64,000 nucleotides of DNA, from assembly GCA_036562385.1 (NCBI GenBank), contig DATCKG010000014.1, forward strand, positions 8,701 through 72,700, written 5' to 3'. A model generated the notes under the pieces. The model was not told the origin of the DNA. It searched no databases and saw only the letters and a list, made by a program, of their open reading frames with translations. This document shows, piece after piece, positions 15,980-24,862 of this stretch; within the stretch, counting starts at the first letter, position 1, and each line of letters starts with the position of its first letter. This DNA is from DATCKG01 sp036562385 (GTDB lineage: Bacteria; Bacillota; Sulfobacillia; Symbiobacteriales; Symbiobacteriaceae). The position numbers and the translations under genes were made by a program.

Positions 15980-17884
15980 ATGGGACTGACCAGGAAGTAC
16001 GATGTGGCGGTGGTGGGCGCCGGCCATGCCGGCATCGAGGCCGCGCTGGCCGCGGCCCGGATGGGCATGGAAACGATCTGCTTTACCACCAACCTGGACA
16101 ACATCGCGATGATGAACTGCAATCCCTCCATCGGGGGGCCGGCCAAGGGGCACCTGGTGCGGGAGATCGACGCCCTGGGCGGGCAGATGGCGCTGACCGC
16201 GGACCAGACGTTTCTGCAGATGCGGATGCTCAACCGGGGCAAGGGACCCGCGGTGCAGGCCCTGCGGGCGCAGATCGACAAGCGGGCCTATGCGTGGCAG
16301 ATGCGGCTGGTGCTGGAGCGAACCCCGCGGCTGACCTTGAAGCAGGCCATGGTGCAGGAGATTGTGGTGGAAGACGGCCGGGTCTGCGGCGTCATCACCG
16401 CCAGCGGGATCTTCTACGAGGCCAAGGCGGTGGTGCTGAGCACCGGCACCTACCTGCACGGCCGGACCATCATGGGGGAGCTGCAGCGGGAGTCCGGCCC
16501 CAGCGGCATGGCGCCGGCGGTGGGGCTGACCGACTGCCTGCGCCGCCTGGGACTGCGGGTGGGGCGGTTCAAGACCGGGACACCGCCCCGGCTGGACGGG
16601 CGGACGGTGGACTACTCGGTGATGCAGCGGCAGGACGGAGACCCGGAGCCCTGGCGGTTCAGTCTCCTGTCCCCCCGGGAGCCCCGGGAGCAGCTTCCGT
16701 GCTGGCTCACCAGCACCAATCCCCGCACCCATGAGCTGATCCGGAAGAACCTGCACCGGGCCCCCCTCTTCAACGGCACCATTCAGGGCCGGGGCCCCCG
16801 GTACTGTCCGTCGGTGGAAGACAAGGTGGTGCGGTTTGCGGACAAGGACAGCCACCAGGTCTTCATCGAACCGGAGTCGTGGGATAGCTGTGAGGTCTAC
16901 GTGCTGGGGCTGTCCACCAGCCTGCCGGAGGAAGTGCAGATCGAGGTGGTCCGGTCGATCCGGGGGCTGGAGGAGGCCGAAATCCTGCGGCCGGGGTATG
17001 CCATCGAATATGACTACGTGGACCCCACGCAGCTGCGGCCGTGGCTGGAGACCAAGCAGATCCGGGGGCTGTTCTGCGGCGGGCAGATCAACGGCACCTC
17101 CGGGTACGAGGAGGCGGCGGCCCAGGGGCTGGTGGCCGGGATCAACGCGGCGCTGTATGTCCAGGGCCGGGAGCCGCTGGTGCTGAGCCGGGCCGACGGG
17201 TACATCGGTGTGCTGATCGATGACCTGGTGACCAAGGGGACGGATGAGCCCTACCGGATGATGACCTCCCGGGCGGAGTACCGGCTGATGCTCCGGCAGG
17301 ACAACGCGCACCTGAGGCTCACCGAAAAGGGACGGGCGGTGGGATTGGTTGACGACCACCGATGGGAGGTCTTCTGCGCGGTGCGCGATGCCATCGGGGG
17401 CGAGATCCGGCGGCTGGAGGAGACCGTGGTGGCCCCCTCCCCCCGGGTGCAGGCGGTGCTCCGGGAGCTGGGTACGTCGGAGCTCAAGAGCGGGGTTACT
17501 GCGGCGCAGCTTCTGAAGCGGCCGGAGGTGCACTACGAGCACCTGCGGGCCATGGGAGTTGGCCGGGAGGACCTGGATCCCCTGGTGGCCCAGGAAGTGG
17601 AGACGGAGATCAAGTACGCGGGCTACATCCAGCGGGAGATGCAGCAGGTGGAGCGGATGCAGCGGCTGGAGAGCAAGCGGCTCCCTCCCGATCTGGACTA
17701 CTGGGCCCTGAAGGGCCTGTCCACGGAGGCCCGGGAGAAGCTGGATCGGATCCGGCCGGAGACGCTGGGCCGTGCCAGCCGGATCAGCGGCGTGTCCCCT
17801 GCGGATATTGCGATGCTGATGGTCTACCTGGAGCGGATGGGCTCCGAGGGAAAGGGGATGCGGGATGGAACCGGGGAACCTTGA
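15980..17884 (+). CDS. mnmG: tRNA uridine 5-carboxymethylaminomethyl modification enzyme MnmG
   Basis: A 634-residue FAD enzyme, the partner of MnmE. The dinucleotide-binding motif VVGAGHAGIEAALAAARMG (GAGHAG at 13-18) and the family signatures NPSIGGPAKGHLVREIDALGG and FKTGTPPRL are present, with a helical C-terminal MnmE-binding domain. ATG at 15980 follows GAGGCGGCC; an in-frame ATG 18 bases earlier overlaps mnmE and has no better site. The end overlaps rsmG by 20 bases. Confidence 0.97.
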   Translation: MGLTRKYDVAVVGAGHAGIEAALAAARMGMETICFTTNLDNIAMMNCNPSIGGPAKGHLVREIDALGGQMALTADQTFLQMRMLNRGKGPAVQALRAQIDKRAYAWQMRLVLERTPRLTLKQAMVQEIVVEDGRVCGVITASGIFYEAKAVVLSTGTYLHGRTIMGELQRESGPSGMAPAVGLTDCLRRLGLRVGRFKTGTPPRLDGRTVDYSVMQRQDGDPEPWRFSLLSPREPREQLPCWLTSTNPRTHELIRKNLHRAPLFNGTIQGRGPRYCPSVEDKVVRFADKDSHQVFIEPESWDSCEVYVLGLSTSLPEEVQIEVVRSIRGLEEAEILRPGYAIEYDYVDPTQLRPWLETKQIRGLFCGGQINGTSGYEEAAAQGLVAGINAALYVQGREPLVLSRADGYIGVLIDDLVTKGTDEPYRMMTSRAEYRLMLRQDNAHLRLTEKGRAVGLVDDHRWEVFCAVRDAIGGEIRRLEETVVAPSPRVQAVLRELGTSELKSGVTAAQLLKRPEVHYEHLRAMGVGREDLDPLVAQEVETEIKYAGYIQREMQQVERMQRLESKRLPPDLDYWALKGLSTEAREKLDRIRPETLGRASRISGVSPADIAMLMVYLERMGSEGKGMRDGTGEP

Positions 17885-18602
17885 ACTGCTGCGGGAGGGG
17901 CTGAAGGGATTTGGCCTTTCCCCGGAACCGGAGCAGGTGCAGGCGATGGTCCGGCACCTGGAACTGGTGGCGGACTGGAACCAGCGGATCAACCTGACCG
18001 CCGTCACCGAGGAGCGGGAGATGGTGATCAAGCACCTGCTGGATTCGGCCTCCGTACTCACGGTGCTGCGGCCCCAGGCAGGCAGCCGGCTGCTGGATGT
18101 GGGCAGCGGCGCCGGGTTTCCGGGGCTCACCATCAAGTGCCTGGTGCCGGCCGCGGAGGTGGTGCTCTTGGAGAGCATGGCGAAGCGCTGCCGGTTCCTG
18201 GAGGCGGCGGTGGCAGAAGTGATGCCCCTCCTCCACAACCCCGGCGGCATCCAGGTGGTGTGGGCCCGGGCGGAGGATGCGGCCCGGAGGAGCGGCTTTC
18301 GGGAGGCCTTCGACGGGGTGGTGGCCCGGGCGGTGGCGGAGATGCGGGTGCTCAGCGAGTACTGCCTCCCCTTCTGCCGGGTGGGCGGCGAGTTTGTGGC
18401 CATGAAGGGGCCGGGCGTCCATGCGGAACTGGAGGCGGCTCGGCGCGCCATCACCTTGCTGGGGGGCGAGATCGCCGAGGTCCGGGAACTGGAGCTGCCC
18501 GATGGGGCAGGATCCCGAACACTTGTTCGTATTCGAAAGGTCCAGCATACCCCCGGGGCCTATCCGCGTAAAGCGGGGATTCCCGCGCGCAATCCGCTGT
18601 AA
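17865..18602 (+). CDS. rsmG: 16S rRNA (guanine-N7) methyltransferase RsmG
   Basis: A 245-residue SAM-dependent methyltransferase that modifies G527 (E. coli numbering) of 16S rRNA. The SAM-binding motif LLDVGSGAGFPGL lies near residue 75, with the upstream family signature NQRINLTAVTE. Its ATG is inside the last codons of mnmG, indicating coupling. A terminator follows at 18613-18646, so the next operon (parAB) should have its own promoter. Loss of RsmG typically gives low-level streptomycin resistance in other bacteria. Confidence 0.96.
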   Translation: MEPGNLELLREGLKGFGLSPEPEQVQAMVRHLELVADWNQRINLTAVTEEREMVIKHLLDSASVLTVLRPQAGSRLLDVGSGAGFPGLTIKCLVPAAEVVLLESMAKRCRFLEAAVAEVMPLLHNPGGIQVVWARAEDAARRSGFREAFDGVVARAVAEMRVLSEYCLPFCRVGGEFVAMKGPGVHAELEAARRAITLLGGEIAEVRELELPDGAGSRTLVRIRKVQHTPGAYPRKAGIPARNPL

Positions 18603-18612
18603 AACGAAGATG

Positions 18613-18646
18613 GCCGCGCTCCCTAAAAGGAGGCGGCCTTTTTTAT
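18613..18646 (+). terminator. intrinsic terminator after rsmG
   Basis: GGCCGC at 18613-18618 pairs with GCGGCC at 18634-18639, extended by CTCC/GGAG inside, followed by TTTTTT. Confidence 0.88.
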
Positions 18647-18785
18647 TGATGGGTATAGAAGGGGAAGGTATGCTTGTATTAAGTGAGCGGAGGGCGTACG
18701 GATGGGCAGGAACCCTCCTGCCCTTGGCGAAACCCTCTACAGTCTCCGAAACGTACGGGCGCTGCAGGAGTGGAGGGAATCAGGT

Positions 18786-19562
18786 GTGGGACGCGTGATT
18801 GCTGTGGCCAACCAGAAGGGCGGCGTTGGAAAGACCACGACGGCGATCAATTTGAGCGCCTGTCTGGCCGAGGCGGGCAAGCGCGTTCTGCTGGTGGACA
18901 TCGACCCCCAGGGAAATGCGACCAGCGGACTGGGCATCGATCGGAACAAGGTGGAGCGGTCGATCTACGACGTGCTGCTGGAGGACCTGCCTGCGGATCA
19001 AGCGATGGTGCGTACCCCTGTGGAGGGTCTGCTGCTGATTCCTGCCACCATCGACCTGGCCGGTGCGGAGATCGAGTTGGTGCCCCGGATTTCCCGGGAG
19101 AGCCGGCTGAAGCGGGGCCTGGCGCCCGTTCGGGATCAATTCGATTTCATTCTGATCGATTGTCCGCCATCTTTGGGACTGCTGACCATCAACGCCCTGA
19201 CGGCGGCGGATTCGGTGCTGATTCCGATCCAGTGCGAGTACTACGCGCTGGAGGGGCTGAAGCAGTTGATGGATACGTTCCGGCTGGTGAAGGACGCGCT
19301 GAATCCGGACCTGGAAGTGGAAGGCGTCCTGCTGACGATGTTCGACGGCCGGACGAACCTGAGCATTCAGGTGGCGGAGGATGTGAAACGGTATTTCCGG
19401 GGGAAGGTCTATCGGAGCATCATCTCCCGGAATGTGCGGCTCAGTGAGGCGCCCAGCCACGGGCTGCCGATTACGATGTATGATGCCAAGTCCAAAGGGG
19501 CGGAGGCCTACACCGAGTTGGCCCGGGAGGTTATTGAGCATGTCGAAGAGAGGGCTAGGTAG
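18786..19562 (+). CDS. parA: chromosome partitioning ATPase ParA/Soj
   Basis: A 258-residue deviant Walker ATPase: MGRVIAVANQKGGVGKTTTAIN with KGGVGKT at residues 11-17, DIDPQGNATSGLG, and FILIDCPPSLGLLTINAL. ParA dimers bind DNA nonspecifically and interact with ParB-parS. The GTG at 18786 is chosen because GGAGGG lies eight to nine bases upstream and the family starts there; the open frame extends 28 codons further without family sequence. It overlaps parB by 23 bases. Confidence 0.95.
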   Translation: MGRVIAVANQKGGVGKTTTAINLSACLAEAGKRVLLVDIDPQGNATSGLGIDRNKVERSIYDVLLEDLPADQAMVRTPVEGLLLIPATIDLAGAEIELVPRISRESRLKRGLAPVRDQFDFILIDCPPSLGLLTINALTAADSVLIPIQCEYYALEGLKQLMDTFRLVKDALNPDLEVEGVLLTMFDGRTNLSIQVAEDVKRYFRGKVYRSIISRNVRLSEAPSHGLPITMYDAKSKGAEAYTELAREVIEHVEERAR

Positions 19563-20439
19563 GGGCCTGAGTGCGCTGATTCCCGAGATCGACCCGGGGG
19601 ATCGGGAATCGGTGGTGGAATTGGCGGTGGATCTGATCGAGCCCAATCCGCGCCAGCCCCGCAAGCATTTTGACGAGGGCAAGCTGGAGGAGCTTGCCTC
19701 TTCCATTCGCGCAAAGGGGATCGTGCAGCCCATCGTGGTGCGGCCCCGGGACGGGCGCTACGAGATCGTCGCGGGGGAGCGGCGGTGGCGGGCTGCCAAG
19801 CTTGCGGGGCTGAAGCGTGTTCCGGCGCTGGTCCGTGACTTTTCGGAAGCGGAGGTCATGGAGATCGCGCTGATTGAGAACCTGCAGCGGGAGGACCTCA
19901 ACCCTCTGGAAGAGGCGGAGGCCTACCGGGTGCTGCTGGAGGAGTGCCATCTGACCCAGGAGGAACTGGCCCGGCGGCTGGGCAAGAGCCGGCCGCAGAT
20001 CAGCAATACCCTGCGGCTGCTGCAATTGGCAGAGCCGGTGCGTGAGGAGCTCCGGGCAGGGCGGATTTCGGTGGGGCACGCGAAGGTGCTGCTGGGGGTC
20101 AGCGATCCGGCTCTGCAGGAGCGGCTGGCAGCCCGTGTCGCCCAGGAGGGCCTGTCGGTACGGGAGCTGGAGGCGGCGGTGAAGCGGCAGACGGCCGGGA
20201 GCCGGTCCGCTCGCCGGGGCCGGGAGTCTCGGGAGGACGACCTGACGCCGGAGCTGCGGGATATCGAGCGGCGACTGGGGGAACGGCTGGGAACCCCGGT
20301 GAAGCTGCAAATGGGGAAGGACCGGGGCCGGATCGAGATTACCTTTTTCGGCGAGGAGGGGTTGGAGCGGGTACTGGAATGTCTGGGGTTGTTGGAGGGC
20401 AAGCCGGCGACGCCTGTCCGGGAGGTGTTTCGGGTTTGA
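19540..20439 (+). CDS. parB: centromere-binding protein ParB/Spo0J
   Basis: A 299-residue CTP-dependent DNA clamp. The N-terminus is KRGLGRGLSALIP, followed by the ParB nuclease-like CTP-binding domain (NPRQPRKHFDEGKLEELASSI, GERRWRAAKLAG, ALIENLQREDLNPLEEA) and a helix-turn-helix (TQEELARRLGKSRPQISNTLRLL) for parS recognition, then a C-terminal dimer domain. The ATG at 19540 has GGGAGG upstream inside parA. The nine palindromes starting seven bases after its stop are its likely targets. No noc paralogue is seen in the window. Confidence 0.96.
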   Translation: MSKRGLGRGLSALIPEIDPGDRESVVELAVDLIEPNPRQPRKHFDEGKLEELASSIRAKGIVQPIVVRPRDGRYEIVAGERRWRAAKLAGLKRVPALVRDFSEAEVMEIALIENLQREDLNPLEEAEAYRVLLEECHLTQEELARRLGKSRPQISNTLRLLQLAEPVREELRAGRISVGHAKVLLGVSDPALQERLAARVAQEGLSVRELEAAVKRQTAGSRSARRGRESREDDLTPELRDIERRLGERLGTPVKLQMGKDRGRIEITFFGEEGLERVLECLGLLEGKPATPVREVFRV

Positions 20440-21860
20440 CGGGGCGTTCCACGTGGAACGGCGCTGTGGGCGGAGGCAGGTAAGGAACCTCCGCGCGGGC
20501 ACTGGGTGTGCAGCGTTCCACGTGGAACCTTTGTGCTGAACGGGGCCGGCGCCCGAGGAAAGGGCTGCGACGTGCGGTTTCCGTCCCACCCGCCGGGAGG
20601 GGACGTTCCACGTGGAACGGAGCTGCGGGTGAGGAGGCGTTCCGGTGAGGGGGTTACGCGGGAGGTGCCACGAGGAGCCTGCGGGCTGGGCGGTGGACCG
20701 GTGCAGTCCTGCCGCCAGGTGGGTTGGGCCTCGTGGAGGTTCCCCCCGGAACGGTATCGTGGCGGGAGCGTCTATATGGGTAAACGGTAGCGATGTGCGC
20801 CTCGTGGAACGGTTGGCGGAGGATAGAAGCGTGGCTGGTGGATGGGACCCTGCGCACGGGAAGGTGGGGCGCCTGGCGAACCCACCCGGGAGTACCTCAG
20901 GTGGATCCGCCCATGAACGGCATGGCGAGGGTGTTGGTCAGCACGTTCCACCGCAGGAATTCGGGTGGCGTCACGTGGTTGCTTAGTCCTGGGATGGGAC
21001 GGCAACGTTCCACGTGGAACCTCGGCAGGAGGGACGAGCGGCGTCACCGTCCTGCGAGCGGCGGCGAGCAAGGGTGCGGTGAAACCTGAGGGCGCCAGCC
21101 GGGGGTTCAGGAGCTCGGCCAGCCGGGGTTTCACGATTTTCGGTGTGCCGGCGCTCCCTATGGAGTCCCGCTTTCGGTCCGGAGGGCGATAACCCGCTTC
21201 GTGGAATCCGGGGTGACGGCCGCACGTGGAACCACGGGGACCGGAACCTCGCTTCGGAGCGCGGAGGGCGATGGAACCGCCCGCTGAAACAGTGCGATGA
21301 ACGTTCCACGTGGAACCGGCGGGGGTCCCCCTTCTGGGTCACTGCAAGCCGGGCAGAAGAGGGTTCCACGTGGAACGGCAGTGCCGGCGGCAAAGTCACG
21401 TGAGGGACCGCAGCTGGCTTTCTGGCTTGACTCTTCAGCCCTTCGGGCAGCGCGTTCCACGTGGAACGGTAGTTCGGGCGGTGAAGCGCGACTCGGTCGG
21501 AATTTGGTCAAGAGCCCCGGTCCCAGAAGGGACGCACCGGGCTCCGGCTATCCGGCAAGGGCAGGCTTGTCCAAAGCGAGGTTGGCAGGGATCCGTACAT
21601 AGGTCTGCGCACCTTTCTCCACCATGATCCCGTTCCACGTGGAACGGTGCTGGCAGGGGCGCGTGCCGCATCGCCGCCTGCGGAAAAGCCACCGGGAAAC
21701 GTTCCACGTGGAACCGTACATTGCCACAACCAGGACGGACATGGACCGCTACCCGGAAGCCAGCACAGGGTGCGGTGCGAAAAGGGGACGGGTTTGGCCT
21801 GGCAACGGCTGGCCAGCCATGGACGACGAAGAGATGACACTCACAAAGGAGGACCCAGCG
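20440..21860. repeat. parS array: nine identical 14-bp palindromes in a non-coding block
   Basis: GTTCCACGTGGAAC, a perfect palindrome closely matching the bacterial parS core, occurs at 20446, 20515, 20605, 21007, 21303, 21363, 21454, 21632 and 21701 (start positions, each 14 bases). Start-to-start spacings are 69, 90, 402, 296, 60, 91, 178 and 69. Decayed forms are visible near 20736 (GGTTCCCCCCGGAAC), 20944 (GTTCCACCGCAGGAA) and 21223 (CACGTGGAAC half). The stretch of about 1.4 kb between parB and the DUF4446 gene has many overlapping short frames on both strands but none with a credible start or family. I saw no further perfect copy elsewhere in the window. Confidence 0.9.
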
Positions 21861-22382
21861 GTGAATGCGCTCCTGAACATGGACAGCCTGCTGCTGGCAG
21901 GTATTGCTGTACTGATCAGTGTATTGCTGCTTATCTTCGCGATCCTCATCTATGTGCGTCAGAATCGCCTGCTGAAGCGCTACCGGATGCTTCTGAGCGG
22001 GGAGACAGGCCGGGACCTGGAACAGCTTCTTCTCCAGCAGCAGGAGGCCATCGCCCGACTGGAGGGAGAAGTGGCCGAGCTGCACCACCGGGTGGCGGAA
22101 CTGGCGGAGCAGGCCAAGACCCATGTGCAGAAGGTCGGCATCGTGCGGTTCAATCCGTTCCCGGACACTGGCAGCGACCTCAGCTTTGCCGTCGCACTGC
22201 TGGATGCGGAAGATAACGGCGTGGTCGTCACCAGCCTCTACGGCCGCTCCGAATCCCGCACGTATGCCAAGCCGCTGACGCGTGGGGTCTCCCGCTATCA
22301 GCTGACGGACGAGGAAAAGGAGGCGATCCAGCGGGCCCGCTCCGGCGATCTACGCCGTCAGGAACAGGTTGCGGCGCGCTGA
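21861..22382 (+). CDS. DUF4446 family membrane-anchored protein
   Basis: A 173-residue protein: one N-terminal membrane segment (LLLAGIAVLISVLLLIFAILIYV, about residues 9-31), a coiled-coil stretch (LEQLLLQQQEAIARLEGEVAELHHRVAELAEQ), then a compact domain VQKVGIVRFNPFPDTGSDLSFAVALLDAEDNGVVVTSLYGRSESRTYAKP typical of DUF4446. GTG at 21861 has AAAGGAGG eight bases upstream; earlier in-frame ATGs run back into the parS array. The family is commonly found near parB in Firmicutes. Function is not known to me. Confidence 0.85.
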   Translation: MNALLNMDSLLLAGIAVLISVLLLIFAILIYVRQNRLLKRYRMLLSGETGRDLEQLLLQQQEAIARLEGEVAELHHRVAELAEQAKTHVQKVGIVRFNPFPDTGSDLSFAVALLDAEDNGVVVTSLYGRSESRTYAKPLTRGVSRYQLTDEEKEAIQRARSGDLRRQEQVAAR

Positions 22383-22410
22383 TCGGTCTGACCGGCATCT
22401 GCGGGACAGG

Positions 22411-23028
22411 TCAGGTGGGGTCACCGGCTGCGGACCACTGACGGCAGAGGGCGCCCAGGCCCTGTGCAATGCCCAGGGCAGCCACCTTGGCCATCCGCAT
22501 CACCAGGTTCAATCTGGTATTTTGCAGAACGAAATACTCCATGAAGCCACCGACGTTGACCACGCCGGTGACATAGACGTGGCCGACCTTGGGAAGCTGC
22601 TTGTTTACCCCGGCACCGGGCCGCAGGCTCCCCTGCCCCACCGTCAGCATGCCTACCGATTCGGACCGCCCCAGGCACGCGTCCACTGCCACCACAAAGG
22701 GCCGCCGGTAGGTGCGTTCCAGGGTCTTGAGCGTCTCCACCAGGTTGGCCGCGTGGACAGGCTTGTCCAGGGTTCCCAGGACGGCGTACGGATGGGGCCC
22801 GGACTCCTCCAGCCAACTGCCCACCAGTGGGCCCAGGGCGTCGCCGATGGCCCGGTCTGTTCCCACACAAAGCACCACCACGGCGTCGGCATTGCGGATG
22901 TACGGCGCACCGTAGCGTGCCAGGGCGCCGCCGATCCGTGCGGCCGCATCCGGCGCATCCATGTGCACCCGACACTCCAGCGTCTCACTGCCCAGCAGCC
23001 TAAGCCGCTCAACCCACCCCTCGTACAC
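22411..23028 (-). CDS. yyaC: YyaC family spore protein (DUF1256, protease-like fold)
   Basis: About 205 residues with the DUF1256 pattern VVVLCVGTDRAIGDALGPLVGSWL, GTLDKPVHAANL, VAVDACLGRSESVGMLTVGQGSLRPGAGVNKQLPKVGHVYVTGVVNVGGFMEY. The family resembles the germination protease fold and in Bacillus the gene is sporulation-linked and close to parB, as here. It is the first minus-strand gene on the right arm. The start is GTG 23028 (or the adjacent TTG 23031), with GAGAGGGTGG upstream. Substrate unknown. Confidence 0.9.
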   Translation of the reverse strand: MYEGWVERLRLLGSETLECRVHMDAPDAAARIGGALARYGAPYIRNADAVVVLCVGTDRAIGDALGPLVGSWLEESGPHPYAVLGTLDKPVHAANLVETLKTLERTYRRPFVVAVDACLGRSESVGMLTVGQGSLRPGAGVNKQLPKVGHVYVTGVVNVGGFMEYFVLQNTRLNLVMRMAKVAALGIAQGLGALCRQWSAAGDPT

Positions 23029-23122
23029 CAAACCACCCTCTCCGTACTCTCGCTCACAGGCACAGGGAAGTATATGGCAAGCCCCACCCCGCTATGTAGG
23101 CAGGTGGCCGAGGAGGAGGATC

Positions 23123-23668
23123 ATGGACCGGGAACGCGTGGACCAACTGATCCGGGAAGCCGATGCCCACTACCTGAAAGGGGAACTCCAGGAGGCGCTG
23201 TCCCTTTACCGGCAGGTGCTGGCGGAGGACGAAACCGTTGCCTGGGCTCACAGCCGCATCGGCGCCATCTTGGCTGAGTTCGGCGACGAGGCCGCAGCCG
23301 AGGCCTCCATCCGCCGCGCCCTGGAACTGGATCCGTACCTGCCGCAGGCCCACAGCAACCTGGGCAACATCTATTACTCCCGGGGCGACTACCAGCGGGC
23401 CCTGGCCCAGTATCAGAAGGCGATCCAGCTTGATCCGCGCCAGCCCATCTACTATGAGAACCTCCACGCGGCGTATAAGAAGCTGGGCCGGATTGCAGAG
23501 GCGGTAGCGGCCTTCAAGAAAGCCCAGCGGCTCCACCAGGAAAAGGCCCGGGAAGAGGCCCGGGCCCATCTGAAGCAGGCCGCCGCCAACTTACGCCGCG
23601 GCGGCTGCCTCTCCACCACCCTGGTGGTCATGCTGACGGTCCTCCTCCTCGTTATCATCCTGCGGTAA
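23123..23668 (+). CDS. TPR-repeat protein with C-terminal membrane anchor
   Basis: A 181-residue protein. Three to four tetratricopeptide repeats are visible: VDQLIREADAHYLKGELQEALSLYRQVL, AWAHSRIGAILAEFGDEAAAEASIRRALELDP, PQAHSNLGNIYYSRGDYQRALAQYQKAIQLDP and PIYYENLHAAYKKLGRIAEAVAAFKKA. A C-terminal hydrophobic segment (STTLVVMLTVLLLVIIL) suggests tail anchoring with the repeats in the cytoplasm. ATG 23123 has AGGAGGAGGA immediately upstream. TPR domains mediate protein contacts; no partner can be named. Confidence 0.85.
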   Translation: MDRERVDQLIREADAHYLKGELQEALSLYRQVLAEDETVAWAHSRIGAILAEFGDEAAAEASIRRALELDPYLPQAHSNLGNIYYSRGDYQRALAQYQKAIQLDPRQPIYYENLHAAYKKLGRIAEAVAAFKKAQRLHQEKAREEARAHLKQAAANLRRGGCLSTTLVVMLTVLLLVIILR

Positions 23669-23735
23669 TCCTTTGTCCTTTCGGTAAGGCCGATTCGCTT
23701 CGGATGCGCGGCACCGTGACACGGGAGGGACAACG

Positions 23736-24479
23736 ATGACCGGATGGCCCCAGCTCACCCCCGCCGACTACGTCATCCTGGGACTGCTCCTTCTCGCCTT
23801 CTTAGAAGGATTCCGCCGTGGCTTTCTGGCGGAGGCGATCCGGTTTGGCGCCTTGATCGTTACGCTTCTGGTAGCGGGCCGGTACAGCGAACCGTTCCGC
23901 CTCTGGCTGAATCAGCGCTGGCACATCGAAGAGCGCCTGGTCCTTTACCTGGCTGGGCGGCTGGGGCTGCCCCTGGAGGCCTACCAGACCGAGGCGGCGA
24001 TCTCTCCGGCAGAGGCCGCGGACTGGCTCCGCCATCTCCCCTTGCCGGGCTCCTTTTGGGACGAACTCTTCTACCAGGCGGCCGCGTCGCAATCCGGTGA
24101 CCTCATGGTCTCCCCGGCCCACCTGATCCTGCAGCAACTGGCCCGGGGCCTGGCCGCTGTCCTTTCCTACCTGACTCTGCTGCTGCTGGTAGGCCTGCTG
24201 GTGGCGGTAGCCGCGAGCCTCCTTTCCCATCTGGTACAACAGGATTCCCTCTTGAACACGATCAATCGAACGGCAGGCGGGGCTGTGAAGGCGCTGGAGT
24301 CGGCGTTGCTCGTGACGCTGGTGGTGGCCCTGGTGGCCCCGGCCCTCGCGGTGGCCGGCTTCCCCTGGCTGCACGAGCAACTGGCCGGAGCGGCGCTGAC
24401 CCCGTACTGTCTCCGCCTCTATGACTGGCTGTGGACCGCCTTCTTTGGCCCGGCGGGGGGCCTCTTTTTCCCGGCCTGA
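23736..24479 (+). CDS. CvpA family membrane protein
   Basis: A 247-residue integral membrane protein. It begins with the CvpA-like pattern DYVILGLLLLAFLEGFRRGFLAEAIRFGALIVTLLVAGRYSEPF and has later helices AVLSYLTLLLLVGLLVAVAASLLSHLVQ and GGAVKALESALLVTLVVALVAPALAV, with an NRTAGGAVKALE loop as in the family. ATG 23736 is preceded by GGGAGGGACAACG. CvpA proteins have been linked to colicin V production and envelope stress in enterobacteria; the role here is open. Confidence 0.8.
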   Translation: MTGWPQLTPADYVILGLLLLAFLEGFRRGFLAEAIRFGALIVTLLVAGRYSEPFRLWLNQRWHIEERLVLYLAGRLGLPLEAYQTEAAISPAEAADWLRHLPLPGSFWDELFYQAAASQSGDLMVSPAHLILQQLARGLAAVLSYLTLLLLVGLLVAVAASLLSHLVQQDSLLNTINRTAGGAVKALESALLVTLVVALVAPALAVAGFPWLHEQLAGAALTPYCLRLYDWLWTAFFGPAGGLFFPA

Positions 24480-24511
24480 CGGCAACGGCACAACTGTGGG
24501 AGGTGCACGGT

Positions 24512-24727
24512 TTGGAACGCGTCCGGTATGAGATTGGCGACGTCGTGCGGCTGAAAAAGCCGCACCCGTGCGGTGCCGATCGCTGGGAGATCTACCGCAC
24601 GGGCATCGATTTTGGTCTCAAGTGCCTCGGTTGCGGTCACCGGGTGATGATCCCGCGCACCAAGTTTGAAAAGGCTGTGCGTGAGCATTTTCCCAAAGCG
24701 GCACAGACTCAGGACGGGCAATCCTGA
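24512..24727 (+). CDS. DUF951 family protein
   Basis: A 71-residue protein: YEIGDVVRLKKPHPCGADRWEIYRTGIDFGLKCLGCGHRVMIPRTKFEKAVREHF, the complete DUF951 pattern with three cysteines (KKPHPCG and CLGC) suggestive of a small metal or nucleic-acid-binding fold. The TTG at 24512 is preferred because GGGAGGTG precedes it by six bases; an in-frame GTG nine bases earlier overlaps that site. The gene lies between the CvpA-like gene and rpsF, a common Firmicute arrangement. Function unknown. Confidence 0.88.
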   Translation: MERVRYEIGDVVRLKKPHPCGADRWEIYRTGIDFGLKCLGCGHRVMIPRTKFEKAVREHFPKAAQTQDGQS

Positions 24728-24730
24728 CAG

Positions 24731-24759
24731 TTGCAACCCGCTCCAATGCGTGCTATATT
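24731..24759 (+). promoter_or_regulatory. rpsF operon promoter
   Basis: TTGCAA (24731-24736) and TATATT (24754-24759), 17-base spacing. The roughly 95-base leader that follows contains a CTCGC/GCGAG hairpin at 24768-24783 and may hold the S6-S18 autoregulatory site, which I cannot confirm by eye. Confidence 0.6.
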
Positions 24760-24862
24760 TGATTGGACTCGCTTGCACGCGAGCTACCAGGCGCAGCCTG
24801 CGGGCTGTTGCCTCCCTGCTCCGTTCGTAGGGGCCATCAGACCATAGGGAGGAGGTGTACCC

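Noticed and set aside
15947..18454. 835-codon antisense frame over mnmG and rsmG
   Set aside because: Shadow of two well-supported genes; Pro/Arg/His-rich with no ribosome binding site or domain.
20506..21840. Many overlapping 60-140-codon frames in the parS block
   Set aside because: They overlap on both strands, translate the palindromes repeatedly (FHVER, STWN, VPRGT), have no ribosome binding sites and no families.
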